Positions 20,557 to 35,500 are shown, numbered from the stretch's first letter. The stretch: DNA of 64,000 bases from Elephas maximus indicus (GCF_024166365.1 NC_064839.1:40932378-40996377), one strand, 5' to 3'. The notes: generated by a model not told the origin, from the sequence alone. A program made the numbers and translations.

Positions 20557-23500
20557 CTGGGGCAGCACAGGAAAGCAGGAGTAAGGTTAGGCTCTCAGAA
20601 AGGAGCATAAAAGCTATACCTAGAGAGTGTTTCCCCTGGACAAACAGGTAGTAATATTCAGTCAGTGGGGCTGTGGTGAAATAAGCAATCCCCTGTGCTA
20701 CTGGTGGGAACATCAACTCTTCTTAGCCCTTTAGAGGCTCTTTTCTTAATTAACTTTTCACCAGTCTTAAAAGATGACATACTGTATGACTCCATTTATA
20801 TAACATTCTCAAAACGACAAAATTAGACGTTCAGATCAAATTTAGTGGTTGCTAGGAGTTAACTTGTACCATCAGTTGCTACTGAGTTGATTCTGACTCA
20901 TGGTTACCCCATGTGTGTTAGAGTAGAACTGTGCTCCAAAGGGTTTTCAATGGCTGATTTTTGGGGGATGTAGGTTGCCAGGCCTTTCTTCTGAGGCACC
21001 TCTGGCTGGGCTTGAACCTCCAACTTTCAGGTAGCAGCAAAGCGCGTTAACCACTTGCACCTCCCAGGGAATAGATGTTAATTTCCTGGTTCTGATATTG
21101 TACCTAAGGTGTAGCCAATGCGGGGGACTGGGTGAAGGGTACACAGGACATCCCTGAACAATCTTTACAATTTCCTGTGAATCTATAAATATTCCAAAAT
21201 GAAAAGTTAAAAAAAAAAAAACCTCCAAAAGTAACTTAAAAGTAATACATCATAAAAAAGATTCATATATACCAAAGCAGAAAAAAGACAGAAATCACTT
21301 GTAACCTCATGCACCTGGAAATAACATCTGTTAAAATTCTAGTAAATTATCTTTTACAGCTACATACTAAAGTATTCGCAGATGAAATGATAGTGTCTTA
21401 ATTTGCTTCAAAATGACAAGGGGGGTGGTTAGATGAAACAGGATTGGCTACTGTGCTGATAATGACTGAAGCTGGATGAGAGGTAACTGGGGGGTTATTT
21501 CACTACTTACTCCTATTTTATAAATGTATGAAAATTTCCATAATCAAAGTTTCAAACAAAGGGAAAAATAAGGCATGCAGTGTTCATAAATATTCAGAAA
21601 ATGAAAACTCAGACACAAAAAAATTTGATGAACATTCTTCAAGACATTTTCTTTGAGTATGAGCACTCCCATTTCTTTTTTACTTAGAAAAATGAAAACA
21701 CACTATACCTTTTCCTCACTTATCAGCTATATCTTTATTCAACATTTTGCATTATGACAATAGTAAAAAAATCTACTATCCAACTGTTTTGCACGTTAAT
21801 GACACGTCTTGGCAGTAATGAATGCCGAGGTGCAAAACAAGAGTAACACTCGTGTGATGGTTAAGGTTATGTATCAACTTGCTTGAGTCATGATTCTCAG
21901 AGGATTGGCAGTTATGTTAATGATGCAGTTATCTTCCATTTTCACATAATATTGATTTCACGTAACAACCTGGTCTTTGGAACCTAACTGTTGATAAGTG
22001 AGGAGAGGGTATATGTGTATTTTGTAGCCTACTTTTATTACCTAACAACGTATCATTAATTTTTTTCATGTCAGTGAGTATCTATAAAAGCATTTGGTAA
22101 AAGGAAAAATTTCCACAAACAGCAGCCTAGGAGAACCTAAGGGAATGCTGTACTCTCAACAGAGCTGGTTCGAACCAGGCGCGTGAGTGACAGTGACCAG
22201 CCATGCCTAGACCTAGGTAGGGAAGGACTCATTCAGGTTTACCAAAGGTGCAAGTTTTCAGCCCTTATTTAGCCAAACCATGGTCCCTGTGGTCCCCAAC
22301 TAACACTTAAAACCTCTTGACTTTTCCACTTGGACAACCACTGCTCCATTCTCTTGTCCAGTTAACAGAATACACTCAAAGAAAAAAAAAAAACCCAACT
22401 CTGGTGGGTCTTTTTTCTTTGATATTCTTAATAGCTACACAATATTCTACTGTACAAATGTTTGTAAATTTACTCAAACAATATAATCAAACATTTAAGA
22501 GGTGCTTTCAGATTTTCACTGATTTAAGTCCGTTTCTCAAACAATTAAGATTTTTAGTACATAGTATATATTTTTAAATTACTAACATATATTTCTTTAC
22601 TGAGGGTTTTGTATGTGCCAGGCACTTTCTAAGCATTTTACACTCTTCATTTATTCATCAACCCTATGAGATGGTCAACCACACTGCCTGCTTCACAGCT
22701 GGGAAGATAACAGCTTGGAGCATGCTTCTTCTCCTAGGCTCAGGGCGGGCAGGGGCTCCCGCCTCTTCTGATGTCCTTCTACATGCCAGGGGGAAGGTGG
22801 GTAAGGGAAACTATATGGGTGGCTTCTGCATTTACTTCGTGCTATTCTACATTCCAGTTTTATTATCTCCATAATCAGAATAAAACTCCGTTGGTATTTG
22901 GAGAAAATTCTACATAAGCAGATCAACGCAGGATTATCCTTGATAATAAGGAAAAATGAGTACAATGTAAACACACCACAATGGATGTTGAAAACCAAAC
23001 TCATTGCCATTGAGTCGATTCTGACTCATGGCAACCGTACAGGACAGAGTAGAACTGCCCCACTGAGTTTCCAAGGAGTGCTTGGTGGATTTGAACTGCT
23101 GACCTGCTGACCTTTTTAGTTAGCAGCGGTAGCACTATGCCACCAGGGTTTGTTTCCCAGTGGATGTTAGATGGCCTTTAAAAACAATTTATGAAGCATG
23201 TTTAATGCCATGGAAAGCTACTTGAGATAACAGCAGAGTGTACCTGTTCACAAAGTAGCAACTCAAACTCTTGGAGAGATGCCCACACAGAAGGACCAGG
23301 GGCGGAACTCACCCTTTTGTACACTTTTCTATATACTCTAAAAGGTCTATAATGATTCTTGATAATAACTGAAAATAAACCAAACAAAAAGACAGAGAAG
23401 GCCCATGAGGTGAGGCATAGCTAGCTGAGGGTGTGGGGCCCTGATGGCCAGGCTCGGCTGTAGAGGTAGAGTCTGCGGGCAACTGTGTTCCCACTGACTG

Positions 23501-26500
23501 GTGAGGAGAATGGCTGGGAGAACTGGTGGGCCTGAGGGTTTCCCTGGCTGGGCCAGTGCCTCACCTGCTGCAGTTCCAGCTGGCCTTTCCCCTGCCGCAT
23601 GATGCTGTCCTTCTCCAGCAGCTCCTTCTGTGTCTTCTCAAACTCTTCCTTCCCCTGGGGGAGAGACAAGCACTGGCTGAGGCAGATCCTCCCCTTCAGA
23701 ACCAGAAACCAGGCCAGGTGGGAGCAGTGAGACCAAGTGGCCACCAGGTAGCGCTACATGCACATGCCAGCCACCAGGCCCGGGTTAAAGCAGGGCATCC
23801 AAGCAGAGGATGCACACTCCACATGGCCTTGGCCAGTCCTACACACCCAGAGTCATATCCAACCCCCCTGCCCTCGGGCCACGAGGCCTGGCTGTCTGGG
23901 CCTGCCTGGTCTCAGCCTGGGCTCTTCACCAGGACTTTCATTCACATGGCTGGTGCCGTCTCTGAGCCCAACCCACCTTCCCATCACCCATGCCAGAAAT
24001 GACTCTTCCCCCAAATGAAATGGGACCACTATGCCTGGTCACCAGAGCACTCCAGCCTCAGAAGATGCTCAGAAGATGGTCCCAGCAGGCACTGCAGGAC
24101 CAAGATGAGGGGAGTGGAGGGACTGGCCTTCCTGCATCCCTTCTGGCCTGGCAGGTCACAGTGAGAGGAGGGTGCTGAACTCGCCAGTCCCAACCAGTGC
24201 CTGAGTCTACTGTGTGTGCAAGAGGAGAACACCAGGGTCCTCAAGATAGAGATGGCAAAGCCAGAGCCCAGAGAGGGGCAGGGAGCAGCTTCCCAAGGGA
24301 CCAGGTGGGCACCCACCTGTAGGTGGACGTAGTCATAATCCTCCATCCAGCCCCCCTCGCTGTTCTCATACTGCCCATCTGGCGAGTCCTGGGAGGTAAA
24401 CTTGGGGGGTGAGGGCAGAGGCCGTGACTGGATGCTGCAGGCCTTGTCGGCAGGGTTGGGATGCAGGGGGCCGCCCCCCTCAGGCCCCGGAGCAGGGGCC
24501 TTGGTCCTTCTGAAGAGCAGTGAGGCATTGCCATGCAAGAAGGAGGCTAGCTGCTTGGCGTCCTCAGGTACAGCCCGTGAGCAGGCCACCAAGCGGTCTA
24601 GGTCCTCAGAAGTGGCCCCCGAGCCTCCCCGGCCACTGTCGAGGGCCTGGCCATGTGCCACCAGTGTCTGGTGCACATCCTCCATCTTCTGCAGCTGCCG
24701 ACTGAGCTTGGCGTGCAGGGTACGGTCGGAAGTATGGGCAGCATTGCCGATGGCGCTGCGGGCGAACTCAAGCAGCTCATGTACAGCCCCTTGGACAGCG
24801 GCCACAGCAGCTCGCAGGTCTTGCATGGGGGGCTCCTGAGGCTCGGAGGTGCTGCGCCAGCCCCCACCCCCACCTGTGCTGCCCACCAGGTCCAGGAGGT
24901 GGGCCACAGTGGCACTCACACCCTGTTGCAGTCGAGCCAGAGCCTCCACGGCAACCTCCAGCTCCAGTGGCTCACGGCCTGGCACCGCTGTCTCCAGGGA
25001 GGACACGGACTGGCTGCTTCGCGTGCTGCCCGTGCTTGAGGCTGATAGGCGCTTGGCGTCAGCTGGGGCCTCGCGCTCAGTTGAGGGGGGTACTGCGTAC
25101 ACACCATCGTCGGCCGTACTGCTGTCGGCCACCTCAGGCGGAAGTACCCGCTCACGGGGCACGTCGTAGAGGGTGCCAGGGCCAGGCCGCCGCAGGCCAG
25201 GAGGCACATCGTAGAGGTCAGGAGCAGGCGGGGGCACGTCGTACACATCCTCGGCCGGCGGCGGGTCAGGAGGGGGTGCAGCAAGAACCAGTGGGTGGCG
25301 GGCTGGGTCAAAGGGTTTGGCCTTGGCGAAGGCGGGGGGCACGTCATACGTTTCCTCACGCAGCAGTGCACCGTCAGGCATGTCCTTGCTCACCGATGGA
25401 GGAACATCATACACCTAGGGGACCAAGCAGTGGTCACGGCTCCATGCCCATCTGCCCACCCCGGAGCCTGGGGGAAGGACCCAGCCACACAGACATAGGC
25501 ACAGCCCAGTGCACAAACTCATCATGGTTCCTATCCACAACAGATAAGGGCCAGATGACCTGGGGTCAAGATTCTGACTCCACTGTTATGAGCTGTGTAA
25601 TCTAAGGCAAGTGACTTGACCTCTCTGTGCCTATTTGCTCTTTTATAAAATAATGACTAACTCCCTCACAAATGTGTTGCCAGGATTAAATAAACTAACT
25701 CACGTAACTGGGCAACTGTAAGCACTCAGTGAGAGTTTAGCTGTATCTTCAGCACCACAACCATCACCATTACCACCACCATCATCATCACCATCACCAT
25801 CTTCACCACCACCATCACTATCATCGCCACTACCACCATGACTGTTTTGATCATCACCACCATCGTCACTGTTGGAACTTCAACTTTGGCAGGTACTTAA
25901 CTGAGCTATTTCTGTGTGTTACATTACATCCCGGGTGACCTTGCCCCACTTTGCCCAGGACAGTCCTGGTTTGTGTCAGTTGCCCCCACATAATTATTAG
26001 TCATGCCCCTTCCACTCCATATCATCCTCATTTGTATTATAAATACTGCGGTCACCTTCCTGAACCTTCTCAAGAACCTGCTGAAGAAGGTCCTATAATG
26101 GCCCATTTTAAAGATGAAAAAACTGAGGCTCAGAAGTGAGGGCAGAGCAAGTAAAAGCAGAGGCAGGGTCTGGAGTCAGGTTTCTTTATGGCCCAGCCCT
26201 GCACAGACATCAGTCCCCAGTCCTGTGCCCCAGTCACACCTGGAAACATGCACACATCCCCCGGGGCTCAGAGCCTGGAGGAGGAGGGGTGCCCGGCGGC
26301 CAACTGCTCACCATGTGGTGGCTGGGCGGTAGCAGGCCCTTCTCCACGCTGGGGGGCACGTCATACACATCCAGCGATGGGTCCCGGCCATTGGGGCCCT
26401 TGACAGCCATCGGGGGTGTGTCATACACCTGGAGACAGAAAAGGTGCAGTGATACAGGTGCCAGGGCTGTGAGGGTGGGATGAGGAGAGTGAAACCCCAC

Positions 26501-29500
26501 AGTACCCACCCCAAGACCCTGGGCTGTGGAAGCTGGTTCACCAGCTCTGGCCGGCTGTTGTGTACCTCCTCATCCCGAATACCTACCTCCTGGCTATACT
26601 GGCTGGGAAGCAGTCCTCGCACAGGTGGCACGTCATAGATGTCCTGGGGCCCTGGGGCCAGCAAGTGGCGCGGTATGTCATACTCATCCTGCTCTGGCTG
26701 GGAGGCCTCGTACACATAGCCCTGCCCCACGCGGGTGGGTACCACCACCTGGGGGAGCAGACAGCCATCACTGCCTGCCCTTGAATGGCCCCCAGGACCA
26801 CATGTGGAGCCTCAGGGAGACCCCGACCCCCTCTGAGATGGGAGAGGCACACAAAGGTGGCAGGGAGGGGTTCTCTAAGCTGGGTAGTGAGGACGGGTCG
26901 ACAGAGGAAGGTGGAATGTCAGCTGACAGAAGGGAGGACTGGCAGGGCGCAAGGTTGAGGCCTTGGCTCCAGCAGCTCCCTCTTAGGAAGTCCTGCCGAC
27001 AAGGCACAACCTGACCACAGGACCCAGCAGCCACCTCTGCACTCTGGGGACAGACAGAGGTTCAGGTGCCACACTGGATCCTGAGGAGCATGCCCTGTTC
27101 CTGGAGGTAGCTGAAGGAGATCTCAACAGTCAGGGTGGTGGCTGGCTGAGCAGCAAGTATCTCACCCCCATACCCATACAGGGGTTGCTGAACAGGACAG
27201 GATGCATCCCAAGGACCCCCACACCTTTGGGCCAGTCACTGGACAGATGGGGGACGGGTGTGGGGTATTGCAACTATAAGATCCCTGCTCCCCATCCCTG
27301 CACCTACAAAGCCATATTGTGGCAGGCCAACCATGGATCACCCAGAAAGATAAGGTAAGGCCACCTCCCTCCCCTCCTGTCCCCCTCCCCTCCCTGGGTG
27401 TTCTTACCCTGGCCTGAGGTCCCGGGCCAAGGGCTTCAGTGGTGAAGCCCCGGAGCTGCGCAGCAGGTGTAAATGTGGTTGGTGGTGCCCGCTCTGGGGT
27501 ACTCACAGCCCCACTGAGGTTGATAGAGCCCCACCCTGGACGATGCTGCCCCTCACAGTGGCACCCAAACTGGAAGCCATGCGGGCATGCTTGGCGGCCC
27601 CCTTCCCTGTGGCCATCCCTGCGGGCAGCCCTCTTCCCTGCGGGCATCCCTGCCCAGTGAGGAGAGGGAGGCCAGAGCACTTTCTAAGCAGCTCAGGGCA
27701 TGCCTCCCCCACGCGGTTCCCTGCTCAGCTCTCCTCTGAGAGAAAGGCCTTTTGTTCCCTAATCAAAGGGGACAGGACATCTGGGGCAGGGCTGACTTGG
27801 GCCCTCCCCACACACATCCCGCAGGGCATTGACCGTAGCCAGCTCCGCACGCAGTGAGGGTGCAGGCTGCCTGCGCCCGCGCAGGGCACCCCAGGAGCAA
27901 CAGCAGAGTTGCCCTCCCTCCCCCGAGGCACGGGGGCCAGCCCTTTCCTGAGGCTTGGCAGAGTCTCCTGCTGACACATGCCCTACCCCTCCAGCAGCAC
28001 AGGGCCAGGGTGACACTGGGCCCTGTGGCCTCTGGCAGGGAAGCCAGGCAGCGGCTTTGTTATGGGACCTCAGCAGCTTGGGGAGCAGCGTCCAGCCAGG
28101 TCTTCCTGCCCACTGCACCCCACCCCCAGCATCTGTGAGGCAAGCCTGCCGCTGCCTCTCCAGACTCATCTCCCTCCTAGCGCCCCAGACTTGAGTCTCC
28201 TCCAGAGCTATTTTTAGATGCTAGAACCTGCCAACAGCAGGCGGCAGCGGAGCGGGTGGGGGTTGGCGGGACGTGGCAGGTTGGCGGGGCCTTGAGGCAA
28301 GGCCTGAGGCTTCATCTCCAGACCCAGCCAGCCTCCCTTAAGGCAAGTGGGGGACCAAGCCCCAAAGGTCAGGCAGGGTACACTGATATCAGAGGCAGGT
28401 CAGCTAGAACCCAGTCCTGGGAAGGGGATGCTTGCCCTCCCAACCATGTCTGAGTGGCCAGATGGGGCCAGGAGAGGGCAGGCAGCTAGGCCCCAGGCTG
28501 ACTGAGACAGGTGACAGCAAGCAGCCATGTTTGCCAGCAAATGTCTTTCTGTTAAAAAAAAAAAAAGTAAGCCAGCCACCGACAGGGAGAAGCTCGGCAG
28601 GAAAACGACTCTCCGGAGAGCTGCTAAACCCCCTAATCTGTGGCCACCCTGTTCTGCACCTGTGGTCCCATTAGCAGAACCTGAAGGCCAGAGTGGTGGT
28701 TGTAGAAACTGGACAGAGAGACAGACCCTGACACAAGACCCTACCCCCTCACACAAAAAAGACACACTGAGGCATAGGCAACACACACACTATTAGGCAT
28801 GGGGCACACCATCATGCACATGCGAAGACCACAGACAAACACACAGACCTCAGGCAGACAGGGCCCCACCAGGGCCAGGGCCTGCTTTCTCCTTCTGCCT
28901 TCCCCAATCAGGTCTGCAGGAAAAACACTGCAGCCTCAAGGGAGTCAGAAGTGAACCTAAAGATTCCCAAGACTCCACTAGGCCAGGGCGTGGCCCAGCG
29001 AGGGAAGGGGTTGGGGGCAACAGACAGAGTGGGCTTCTTGGACCCGCCAGCCCGCAGCTGCATTTTGTCTTGGGGACCGACCTACATCTAGGTCACCCCG
29101 CTGCTGGTTCCTTCCTTCTGCAAAATTGACATCATCCACATGGCCTGGCCCAGCTCTGAAGCTGGACCCTCAGGGTGGGACCCCACTAGGGCACTCCACA
29201 GCCCACCACCTGGATGCCTCAGGAAAATGCATTAGCAGCTCCGGATACACAGGAGTGCTGTGGGAGTCTGCTGTGGCCATCTAATGTCACACCTCACCCA
29301 GGTCATGGCCAGTGTTCTGTGAACACGAGCACGGGGAGTCTGGGATGGGCTCTGTGCCCTCCCATAACTGGTGCACATCCCCACCTTCCCAAGCTCTCTG
29401 GGTGACTTCTGGCCAAGGACAGAGCCTGACACAGAGGAGGCTGGGGAGATGAGAAGCTTTCCAGGGTGAACAGGGTGAAACTAAGGAGGGGTGGAGCCTA

Positions 29501-32500
29501 GAACACGCTGTGTGGTCTCCCCTGCTCCCTGGCACAGCTACGACCCCTGACTACGACCCCTGATGCAGAAATACCCCCAAGAGTGACCTCATACAAACAC
29601 CTCCCCCTCTGGGGGTCCTACTGCACATGAAGGGCCTCTGCCCCAGCCCAAGAGTCTTGGCATCCCTGGTGTGGCCCTGAGCCCTCTCTCTCCAGCCTCA
29701 CAGGCCACTCAGCTCCCACTCTGGGCTTCTGGAATCTGACCCCTCCTGGCCACCTGGCCTAGTCACTTGCTCTCTCAGCTTCCTGGGTCCTGGGTCCCTT
29801 CTACCACGCACAGTCCTGGAGCCAGGAGCCTCAGTTTCCAAAGCATCTAAGGGGGAGGGTGTGTCTGAAGGCACAACCTTGAAAGGTGGGCAGAGGTAGA
29901 CACCAAGATCTTTATTGCCACGCTGCTTGTAATAAAGACACAAGCAACCAGACACCCACTGCCACCGGCAGGGGAGAGGGCCACACAGCAAAATGGGGCG
30001 GGCGCATCACAGTCAGGCTTAAGGAGAAGTTTTAATAACCCAGGAAAATGCTTCTTAAGTCTGATGAAGAATTTACAACACCAAAATGCAAACGTGTGTG
30101 GGACAGACCAGAATAGAGAATATGCAGGACAAGACAAAAGAACGCCAGAACTTCCCCACGATTACCTCTCAATTAGAGAGTTTCACCTCGGGGTTTTTCA
30201 TACAGTACGCTTTTTCTATGACAAACAAGTATTTTTGTGATCATTAAATAAAAGTGGATGTGACCCAGGCTGCCCTGGGCAGGGGCAATGAGGTTTTTTA
30301 GGGGAGGGCAACCGGGCCCTAGGACACAGGGCTGTCTGTCCTTCCTGGGCTGGCTTCCCAGGGGTCTCCAAGGCCTGTGGAGGGTGGGCCAGCTTCCCAG
30401 CCAGGCTGGGGCTCTGGGGACACAGGCTCTGGGCAGCTCCCCCAAGGGGTCCACTGCAGCCAAGTGTGCCCCTGACGTTGTATGAGAGCAGCCCCCTCCC
30501 ACCAGAGAGCAACAGAACCAGCTGCCAAAACACAAGCTCAAGGCCCCAGAGACATGGCCTGAGGGTCTCACTGCTGCTTCCTGCCCTGGATCACTGCTCT
30601 CACTGCCTTCTAGGCTGAAGCCCACAGGGGCAACCTCACACTTGCACGGGGACAAACTTTGTTGCAAGGAAAAAGATGTGCCTCCCTGTGGTGTATGCAG
30701 AGCATGGGCCGTGTGGGTTTGTGTGTGAGGAGGGGGATGGACTATGGCCTGTCCTGAGGCTCCCTGGCCAAGCACTGTTCCTGGCCGCCTTCTCACAGGA
30801 CAGCTGCTTCCCCTCGCAGGGCCTCTCCTCCCCCAAAGCTGGTGGGGGAGCAGCCCCATGATGGGCTGCCCCAGATCTACCCACCTCTGTCTGGCCAAGT
30901 GACTGAAGTGGCACGTGGCGCAGGAAGTAGGAGCCAGTGACCCAGGGTCCCCTGGCAGCCAGGCTTGGGGGCTAGAGTCCACGCAACCCCACTCTCAGCC
31001 TACAAGGACCACCAGCTAGGTCTCCAGGGTGCCAAGCTCCTCCCTGTGGGCAAAGGCAGAGTGACACTGCCCACTGCCCTGCTGGCACCAGTTGGGCTCC
31101 TGCCTCAGCCCTTGGTTGGCTCCAAGAGGACAGAGGCTCAGTACTGTGGAAAGAGTGTCCACTGTCCACTCAGCCACTGTGTTCCCAAACAAAGGCAGCT
31201 CTTGACTGGACATGGGGAAAACATGAAGCTCAGGCCTGGGGCCCTGAAAATGGATCCCAACCAAGCCTGGGCTGCTTCTCCTATGGGCTGACTGCAGTGC
31301 TCACCACCTGGCCTCTCCCACCACGGCCCCCTGGCCCCTCTGAGGAGTGATGTGCCCAGAAGCTGGGATGGCTTGGCTGTCAGAGCCCCTATTGGTGGTG
31401 TGCGGTTGGGTCTTGGGGCCTCCTGGGTGCAGCTGCAATGGGAGATCAGGTTTGGAGGCAACAGGGAGAGATGGGTGCAGCAACTTTATCCTCAAAGTCT
31501 ATGGGACACCTCTACTCTGGGCCTCAGGAAACTCCACTCCCCTCCCTCAAAGGGGCCTGGGCCAGGGAAGACACAAGCCAAAGGTGAGAAAAGATTGCTC
31601 CTGACTCAGCCCAGGGCAGCTCGGAGGGCAGACACTGTGCCTCCCTCTTTAGTCCTGCCTCCTTGCCATAGGAAGATGGACTTGGTGGGGAGGTGCAGGC
31701 CCATGTGGAACTGAGGGTGCTGGGCTCAGGCCCGGCATCTGGTTAGTAACAGCCCATGAGAGGCTGGAACCAGTCTCTGTCAGGGCGACCTTACTCTGGC
31801 AATTGCACAGACAGCATCCTCTCCACTGTCTGGGAAACATGATAGGCCACTCCACAGGCACCCACTGGCCCTCCTACATGTCCCCGAAGTGGAGAAGGGC
31901 TGGGTAGCCAAAAGATATGCTCGACCCCCATCCAAGGAGGCTGACACATAAACTCAGAGGACTGCTAGCCCCAAGCTCATAGGGCTGACCCTCCCTCACA
32001 GGCCCCTCAGCCTGCATAAGTACCAGGACTAACAGCTGTTGAGGGTCCCCTAAGAGCCTTTGCCCTTCTTCCTTATGATGGAATCCCTATTAGTAAGGCT
32101 ACTGGAAATACGGACTCCATTTCTCAGATTTCTTTGCAGCTAAATGGGCCATGCATGGACTTAAGTTCTAGCCTTTGGGATGTTAAGAGGCATCATATGT
32201 AACTTCCTGGAAGCATCCTCAAAGAGAAGGTACATCCTCTATTGTCCCTTCCTCCTTTTCCTGCAGGCCAGAAGGCAGCCATCCTGGACCATGAGAATGG
32301 CAGGCACCATGTCAATTCTAGACTGCTTACCTCTTCCAAACTTTGTTTTCTGGCTTAACTGATACACCACCTTCCACACTTCATTTCTCTCCTTCAAGTG
32401 CACCTCCAATCCTCCCCTCATATTGAGCCCTCCCTTTTCTGGGCTTCCTGCCCCAGTCTTGGCTCCTCTATGCCGCACTGCATCCTCCACCCTGTGGTCA

Positions 32501-35500
32501 GGATGATTTTACTAAGATGTGGATTTGGGCAGATCACTCCACCCTCAGGACAGATCTCTTTTTTGGTAGGCCCCCAGGCACCTTGGGGATCTGCCCCCAG
32601 CTCTGGTCTCAGCTGCCAGCCCCACCTGCCCACCAAGAAGGCACCACATTTCTCCATGCCCATGCCAGGTGACCTTACCTTTGCTGGTGGCTTTGTCCCC
32701 TCCCAGCTGCGCATGTCCATGGATGGGGGGACCTGGTAGATGTCATGCCCCATTCCAGCTGAAGGCGGCACCTGGTAAATGTCCTGGGCAGGGCTGCCAG
32801 GCCCTGGGGGCACCTGGTAGAGGTCTGGGGCCGGGCCGGGAAACGGGTGATGGGGTGTTTGCTTTGAGAACGTGGACGTCTGCTTGGCCGGGGGTGACTG
32901 GAACTGCGGGCTGGGCCCAGGGGCTTGGTAGAGGCCGTGCTGAGCCTTGCCTGGGGTGGGCACCAGGTAGACATTGTCTGGCGGGGACTGGTATGTGGCA
33001 GGGAGCATGGGTGTATACTGGGAGGCCGGGGGCATCACAGCGGCATGGAGGATGGGCTGGGCTGGGGTGGTGGGCAGACCAGAGCCAGGCCCGGATGGCT
33101 TCTTGTCATACATCCCCACCAGGATCTTGAGGCGGTTCCCGGGCACGATGCCTTGGCGTCCATGCAGTGAGCAGAGCCACCAGCCATCCAGGCCCTGTGT
33201 GTCCCGCTCTAGCACCGTCATGATGTCGCCCTTGCGGAAGGAGAGCTCGTCTGGGGACTCGGCCACGTTGTCATAGAGGGCTTTGGCCAGCACATTCTGG
33301 GGAGAGAGGATACAGGTGGGTGTGAGGGCAAAGGACATGTGCAGTGGGCTCAGTGGCACTGCCCACTCCCACTCTGCCTGGAGAGGGAGGTGTCTGGCTT
33401 TGGCATGGTCACAGCAACTTTTCCCCCACCGCGCCCCACTGGAAGGGCCCAGCTGATCCTGGGGTTTTTCTCAACTGATCCTCCCAAGTGCACTCAGCAC
33501 CAGCACCGCAGGGAGGACACTCAAGATGATCTTAAAAACCACTCCCCAAGTCACACGCAGCCTGGGACGGCACCAGCAGAACAGCAGTAATGAGAATCAC
33601 AGTCACCATGTTGAAAGAGAAAACACAAATGATTATCTCAAGAGATGCAAGAAAAGCAGTTGGTCAAAGTCAATAGCTTCTTAGGATAAAAATGCTGAAA
33701 AAAGAAAAATGAAAAGGAACTTCCTTAATTTCATAAAGCCCATCCACCAAAAAATCAATCGCTCATACAGAAACTTCAAACACCTTCCCTTTGAGGCCAA
33801 GAAGAAAACAGGGCACATACTCTCTCTGCTCCAGCTCACGTAGTCCTGCTGTCCTGACCAGTACAACTAGCCAAGAGGAACAAAATGAGAGGGAGACAGA
33901 GAGAGAGAGAGAAAGACGGGGACAAAACTGACATCATTTGCAGCCCAGATGATCATCTACACAGAAAATCCAACAAACAAGAATGATTAACTGATGAGAA
34001 ATGCCATAAAAAGACATCACACATAACAACAAGAGCTATAAGGCATCAAGGTATTAAACAAAGACTGAATGAGACCTTGGAGGAGAAACCATTTCAAATC
34101 TCTCAAAGGATTCAAGGGAAAACTTGATAAGTGGAAAAATGTACCATGTTCGTGGAGGGATGGCTTAACTCTGTAAAAAGTCAATTCACCCAAGCTTACT
34201 TAATAAACTCATCTCGATTACAATAAAAATGCCAGCAGGATTTGAGGAATTTAACAAAAGCTCTTCTAGAATGAAATGGAGGGATAGAGGTCCATGAATA
34301 AGCAGGTCAAACCTGGAAATACAAAAGGGGGTATTCACCTTCGCAGCTGTGAGGACAAAGCACAACGTTCAGTAATAAAATGGGGGTGGGGTGGCTGCTG
34401 GCACAGGAACAGGTACAGGGACTAATGGACAGCTCACAAACGGAGTCACTCTTTATGGGAACTTGGATGATAAAGCAACAGGGCAAGGATGCAGTGCTGC
34501 ACAGACGACACTGGGAAAGCTCACTGTAGGAGGACACGTCACTTTCAACACCTCCCATTACATACAAAGGGCAACTGAAGACTTAAACGTGAAAGGCAAA
34601 ACTCTAGAAGTAATGAAAGAAAAAGCTGTAGGGAGCACAACCAAACACATCCCGGGACAAAGATACTAGGCTTAAAGGCTCAGGACCATAGACTTGGGGG
34701 ACATCCACGTGAACTGGCATGACATAGTGCATAAAAACAACATTCTACATCCTATTTTGGTGAGCAGCATCTGGGGTCTTAAAAGCTTGTAAGCAACCAT
34801 CTAAGCAACTAGTGGTCTCTTCCAGTCTGGAGTAAAGGAGAGTGAAGAAAACCGAAGACCCAAGGGAGCAATTAGTCCAAAGGATTAACAGACCACATGC
34901 ACCACAGCCTATACGAACTCGAGGTCAGAAGAACTAGCTGGTGCCCGGCTACACTACCAACTGCTCTGACTAAGATCAAAATAGAGGGTTCTAGACAGAA
35001 AAATGTAGAACAAAACTCAAATTCATAAAAAAAAAAAAAGACCAGACTTACTGGCCTGATAGAGACTGGAGGAACCCTCAAGACTATGGTCCTAAGACAC
35101 CCCTCTGACGGAACTGTAGCCATAAAATAAACAATAACACCCAAAAAGAATGTGCCCTACAGAAAAACTATACGAGACCAAAAGGGCAACATATGCCTAA
35201 AAGTAAAGAAGAGAAAGTAGAAAGGTGTAGAAAAACCAAGAGAAAGGAGACGGGGAACCCAGAGCAGAAATGGGGAGAGTGCTGACACATGTGGGGATTG
35301 CAAACAATGTCATGGAACCCTTTGTGTACAATTTGTTGAATGGGAAACTAATCAGCTCTGTAAACTTTCACCTAAAACACAATATTTAAAAAAAAAAAAA
35401 AGTTGTACGGAAAATATTTTTGTAACTTCAGGCATGGGAATATTATAAAACAAAACCCCAAAAGCAAAAGGTCCCAAAAGCACAAATCATAAAGCAACAA

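Larger units (their letters stand above)
26770..32670. other. BCAR1 intron 2 (5.9 kb), no further exon supported
   Basis: Mostly unique-looking GC-rich DNA, with an L1-like 3' remnant at 29890-30135 (GATCTTTATTGCCACGCTGC, TTGTAATAAAGACACAAGC) and an old repeat end at 32090-32300. Several long chance frames were examined and set aside. Confidence 0.6.

Noticed and set aside
24029-24316. Extension of the BCAR1 exon 5 frame past YDYVHLQ
   Set aside because: A clear CTACAG/GTGGGT donor ends the exon at 24317, and exon 6 continues in phase with the family sequence. The extension is intron.
27480-27620. Possible internal BCAR1 start exon (minus ATG at 27582 with a GTGAGTACC donor)
   Set aside because: Spliced at that donor the frame ends in phase 2, while exon 3 needs phase 0, and the other nearby ATG hits a stop. 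No support.
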